A program made the position numbers and the translations under genes. Below, piece by piece: positions 62,695-64,000 of a DNA stretch of 64,000 bases. Numbering within the stretch: position 1 is the first letter of the stretch; the number at the start of each line of letters is the position of its first letter. The notes beneath the pieces were generated by a model. That model saw nothing but the letters and a program-made list of their open reading frames with translations, was not told the DNA's origin and searched no databases. The DNA comes from Gemmatimonadaceae bacterium. Its GTDB lineage: Bacteria > Gemmatimonadota > Gemmatimonadetes > Gemmatimonadales > Gemmatimonadaceae. The stretch lies in assembly GCA_947457545.1 (NCBI GenBank), contig CANGXD010000006.1, positions 1 to 64,000 of the forward strand, written 5' to 3'.

Positions 62695-63102
62695 ATGCCC
62701 CTCGACACCACCACCCGCATTCTCGCGCCATTCCTCGACCGCCTGACGGTCGAGGAACTCGACGCTATCCCCTACGGCATCATTCAACTCGATCCCACCG
62801 GCGCGGTCCTGAGCTACAACCGCACGGAACGCGAGCAGGCGGGCAGCATTCCCCGCCCGTTGGGCCAGGACTTCTTCCAGGATGTATGCCCGGGAGCGCG
62901 GATTCCGGCCTTCTTCGACCGATTTCAGGATGGCGTGCGCGACGAGAAGCTGGATGAGACGTTTTCATTCACGTTCACCTGCGCGCCGTCGCCGCGCCGC
63001 GTGCTGGTACGCATGTACTACTCGGTGCGCTCGAAGTCGGTCTGGGTGTTCGTGGCCAAGCCCGATGGCTCGCCGCTTACGGCGCCTGCGGTGGCAGCGT
63101 GA
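62695..63102 (+). CDS. Photoactive yellow protein-like PAS protein
   Basis: 135 residues from ATG 62695; ATG 62647 is a longer alternative. It aligns end to end with photoactive yellow protein: DAIPYGIIQLDPTGAVLSYN, NRTEREQAG, GQDFFQDVCPGA, FFDRFQDGV and a final VRMYY...VWVFVAKPDG strand pair. Tyr41 and Glu45 match the chromophore-contacting Tyr42 and Glu46 of Halorhodospira PYP. The chromophore-bearing Cys69 is replaced by Gly67, but Cys65 sits two residues earlier. It may be a light sensor with shifted attachment or a non-photoactive PAS sensor. It is convergent with the methyltransferase gene, overlapping 26 bp. Confidence 0.85.
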   Translation: MPLDTTTRILAPFLDRLTVEELDAIPYGIIQLDPTGAVLSYNRTEREQAGSIPRPLGQDFFQDVCPGARIPAFFDRFQDGVRDEKLDETFSFTFTCAPSPRRVLVRMYYSVRSKSVWVFVAKPDGSPLTAPAVAA

Positions 63103-63748
63103 ACTGACCGTTGGGAGGCACGAGCGCCTTGGTGGTCCACTTCACGCCGCGCTTGTTCACCATCGTGACTTCATCGAGCGCCGTGTAGCGCGCGTGTACC
63201 TCGGCCCAGATGGCATCGTTGCGCTCCTTGCCATGCATGGAGATCAACACGACCCCGTCGGGGTTGAGGAACTGCTCGTAGCGCTGCAATCCCTTCTGCG
63301 TGTCGTGCAGATAGTAGATGCTTTCGTTGAACACGATGACATCGAAGCGTTCGGTCGTGGTGAACTCATTCATGTCGCCGACCACGAAGCGCGTGTTCGC
63401 ATTGTTCTTGTGGGCCGCCTTCTGAATGGGCGCTTCGAAATCCACGCCAAGATACCGGCCCGCCGCGCCGCGCAGCTGCTCCTGAAAGACGCCCTCGCCG
63501 CAGCCCACGTCGAGCAGGCTGCCACCCGGCTTGAGGTAGCTGACATAGCCGGCCAACACGCAGTGGTGCGCCAGTTCGTCGATGTTGCGCAACCAGTCCC
63601 AGCCCCCCTCGGTGTACTCGCGATTCCAGCGGCTCTCGCGGTCGACGCCCAGCGCTTTGCGGACACCGCGCGTGAGGCGGGCCGTGAGCGGCAACGCAGA
63701 GCTGTCGGCGCCGATGACCGGCGTATCGGTGGGGTGCTGTTCACTCAT
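63077..63748 (-). CDS. SAM-dependent class I methyltransferase
   Basis: 223 residues from ATG 63748. Motif I is LLDVGCGEGVFQEQL, motif II/acidic loop YLGVDFEAPIQ, then FVVGDMNEF, FDVIVFNESIYYL and LNPDGVVLISMHG. These place it in the Rossmann-fold class I methyltransferase family. The conserved WNREYTEGGWDWL at the N-terminus resembles sugar- or polyketide-modifying methyltransferases. The downstream member of a minus-strand pair with a polysaccharide deacetylase gene, it may act on surface polysaccharide (inference). Confidence 0.88.
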   Translation of the reverse strand: MSEQHPTDTPVIGADSSALPLTARLTRGVRKALGVDRESRWNREYTEGGWDWLRNIDELAHHCVLAGYVSYLKPGGSLLDVGCGEGVFQEQLRGAAGRYLGVDFEAPIQKAAHKNNANTRFVVGDMNEFTTTERFDVIVFNESIYYLHDTQKGLQRYEQFLNPDGVVLISMHGKERNDAIWAEVHARYTALDEVTMVNKRGVKWTTKALVPPNGQFTLPPQAP

Positions 63749-63780
63749 GAGGACGGCTTCGTCGGAAGAAGGATGGTCGG

Positions 63781-64000
63781 TCAGGAAAACGACGGGGTGA
63801 AGAACATCTTGGTGAGCTTGGCGCGCAGCTTCCACGGCGGCAGCGGACCGCCCACGCTCATGCGTCCCAGTCGATAGGGATTGGTGCGCGCGCCATTGGC
63901 CCAACGCTTGAGCGTGAGCGCGCCCCGGTATCCCGCCCGCTGCACGCGCGCGAGTGTGTCCGGATCGTGCGAGCCATACGGGAACGCCACGCTCTCGCAC
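63781..64000 (-). CDS. Polysaccharide deacetylase (C-terminal part, cut by window edge)
   Basis: The C-terminal 72 or so residues of a NodB-type polysaccharide deacetylase. The fragment contains VAFPYGSHDPDTLARVQRAGYRGALTL, matching the motif FPYG...G family near the end of the domain. The catalytic Asp/His motifs lie beyond the right edge of the window. A GTG at 63990 could be mistaken for a start, but the frame continues to the edge. It removes N- or O-acetyl groups from surface glycans. It lies 32 bp upstream of the methyltransferase gene on the same strand. Confidence 0.8.
   Translation of the reverse strand, partial: CESVAFPYGSHDPDTLARVQRAGYRGALTLKRWANGARTNPYRLGRMSVGGPLPPWKLRAKLTKMFFTPSFS

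Overview
The window looks like a chromosomal segment of a high-GC Gram-negative bacterium, most likely a member of the Gemmatimonadota. This is inferred from overall gene content and protein style: an H1-like/SWIB nucleoid protein, a eukaryotic-type P5C dehydrogenase, Ala/Arg-rich proteins, frequent GTG starts and weak Shine-Dalgarno signals. It is not based on an rRNA gene; no rRNA, tRNA, CRISPR array or transposase was seen.

Layout. 1-756: a small four-helix-bundle (S23/IVP-like) gene enclosed by two arrays of 14-bp tandem repeats that are reverse complements of each other, with a third GC-rich 14-bp array on the 3' side. 759-5506 (minus strand): secreted esterase, signal peptidase I, H1-tail/SWIB protein, endonuclease IV and a lipoprotein. 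5551-8387: P5C dehydrogenase and a PhzF-like isomerase, separated by a 51-bp-arm inverted repeat. 8404-13808: a signalling block with a hybrid histidine kinase, a membrane diguanylate cyclase and, divergently, a PAS-GGDEF-EAL protein. 13898-18472: glutamate synthase large subunit without its small subunit. 18478-25697: HEAT-repeat protein, large outer-membrane protein and two M20 amidohydrolases.

25710-33642: a BLUF blue-light receptor divergent from a compact chemotaxis operon cheA-cheW-mcp-cheY-cheB-cheR. Its genes overlap by 4 bp at most junctions, and it ends in two strong hairpins. 33750-36650: a small unknown gene, a PLP-dependent decarboxylase, a single-domain response regulator and a DedA protein. 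36705-43252: a complete tripartite RND efflux operon (TetR regulator, TolC, membrane fusion lipoprotein, RND pump) with a striking nested operator upstream. 43510-45357: XdhC and MocA-like molybdoenzyme maturation factors without a molybdoenzyme. 45514-46221: an LTXXQ-type periplasmic protein.

46480-60462: eight collinear, tightly coupled genes: vWA membrane protein, caspase/legumain-like protein, TPR metallopeptidase-like protein, DUF4159, MoxR ATPase, DUF58, BatA-like and DUF4175. They look like an extended MoxR-vWA envelope chaperone or proteolysis system. 60588-64000: sodium/solute symporter, a photoactive-yellow-protein-like PAS protein with a displaced cysteine, a methyltransferase and the end of a polysaccharide deacetylase.

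The strongest candidates for something undescribed are the four-helix-bundle gene inside mirror-image repeat arrays, the PYP-like protein lacking cysteine at the canonical chromophore site, and the protease-like additions to the MoxR operon.
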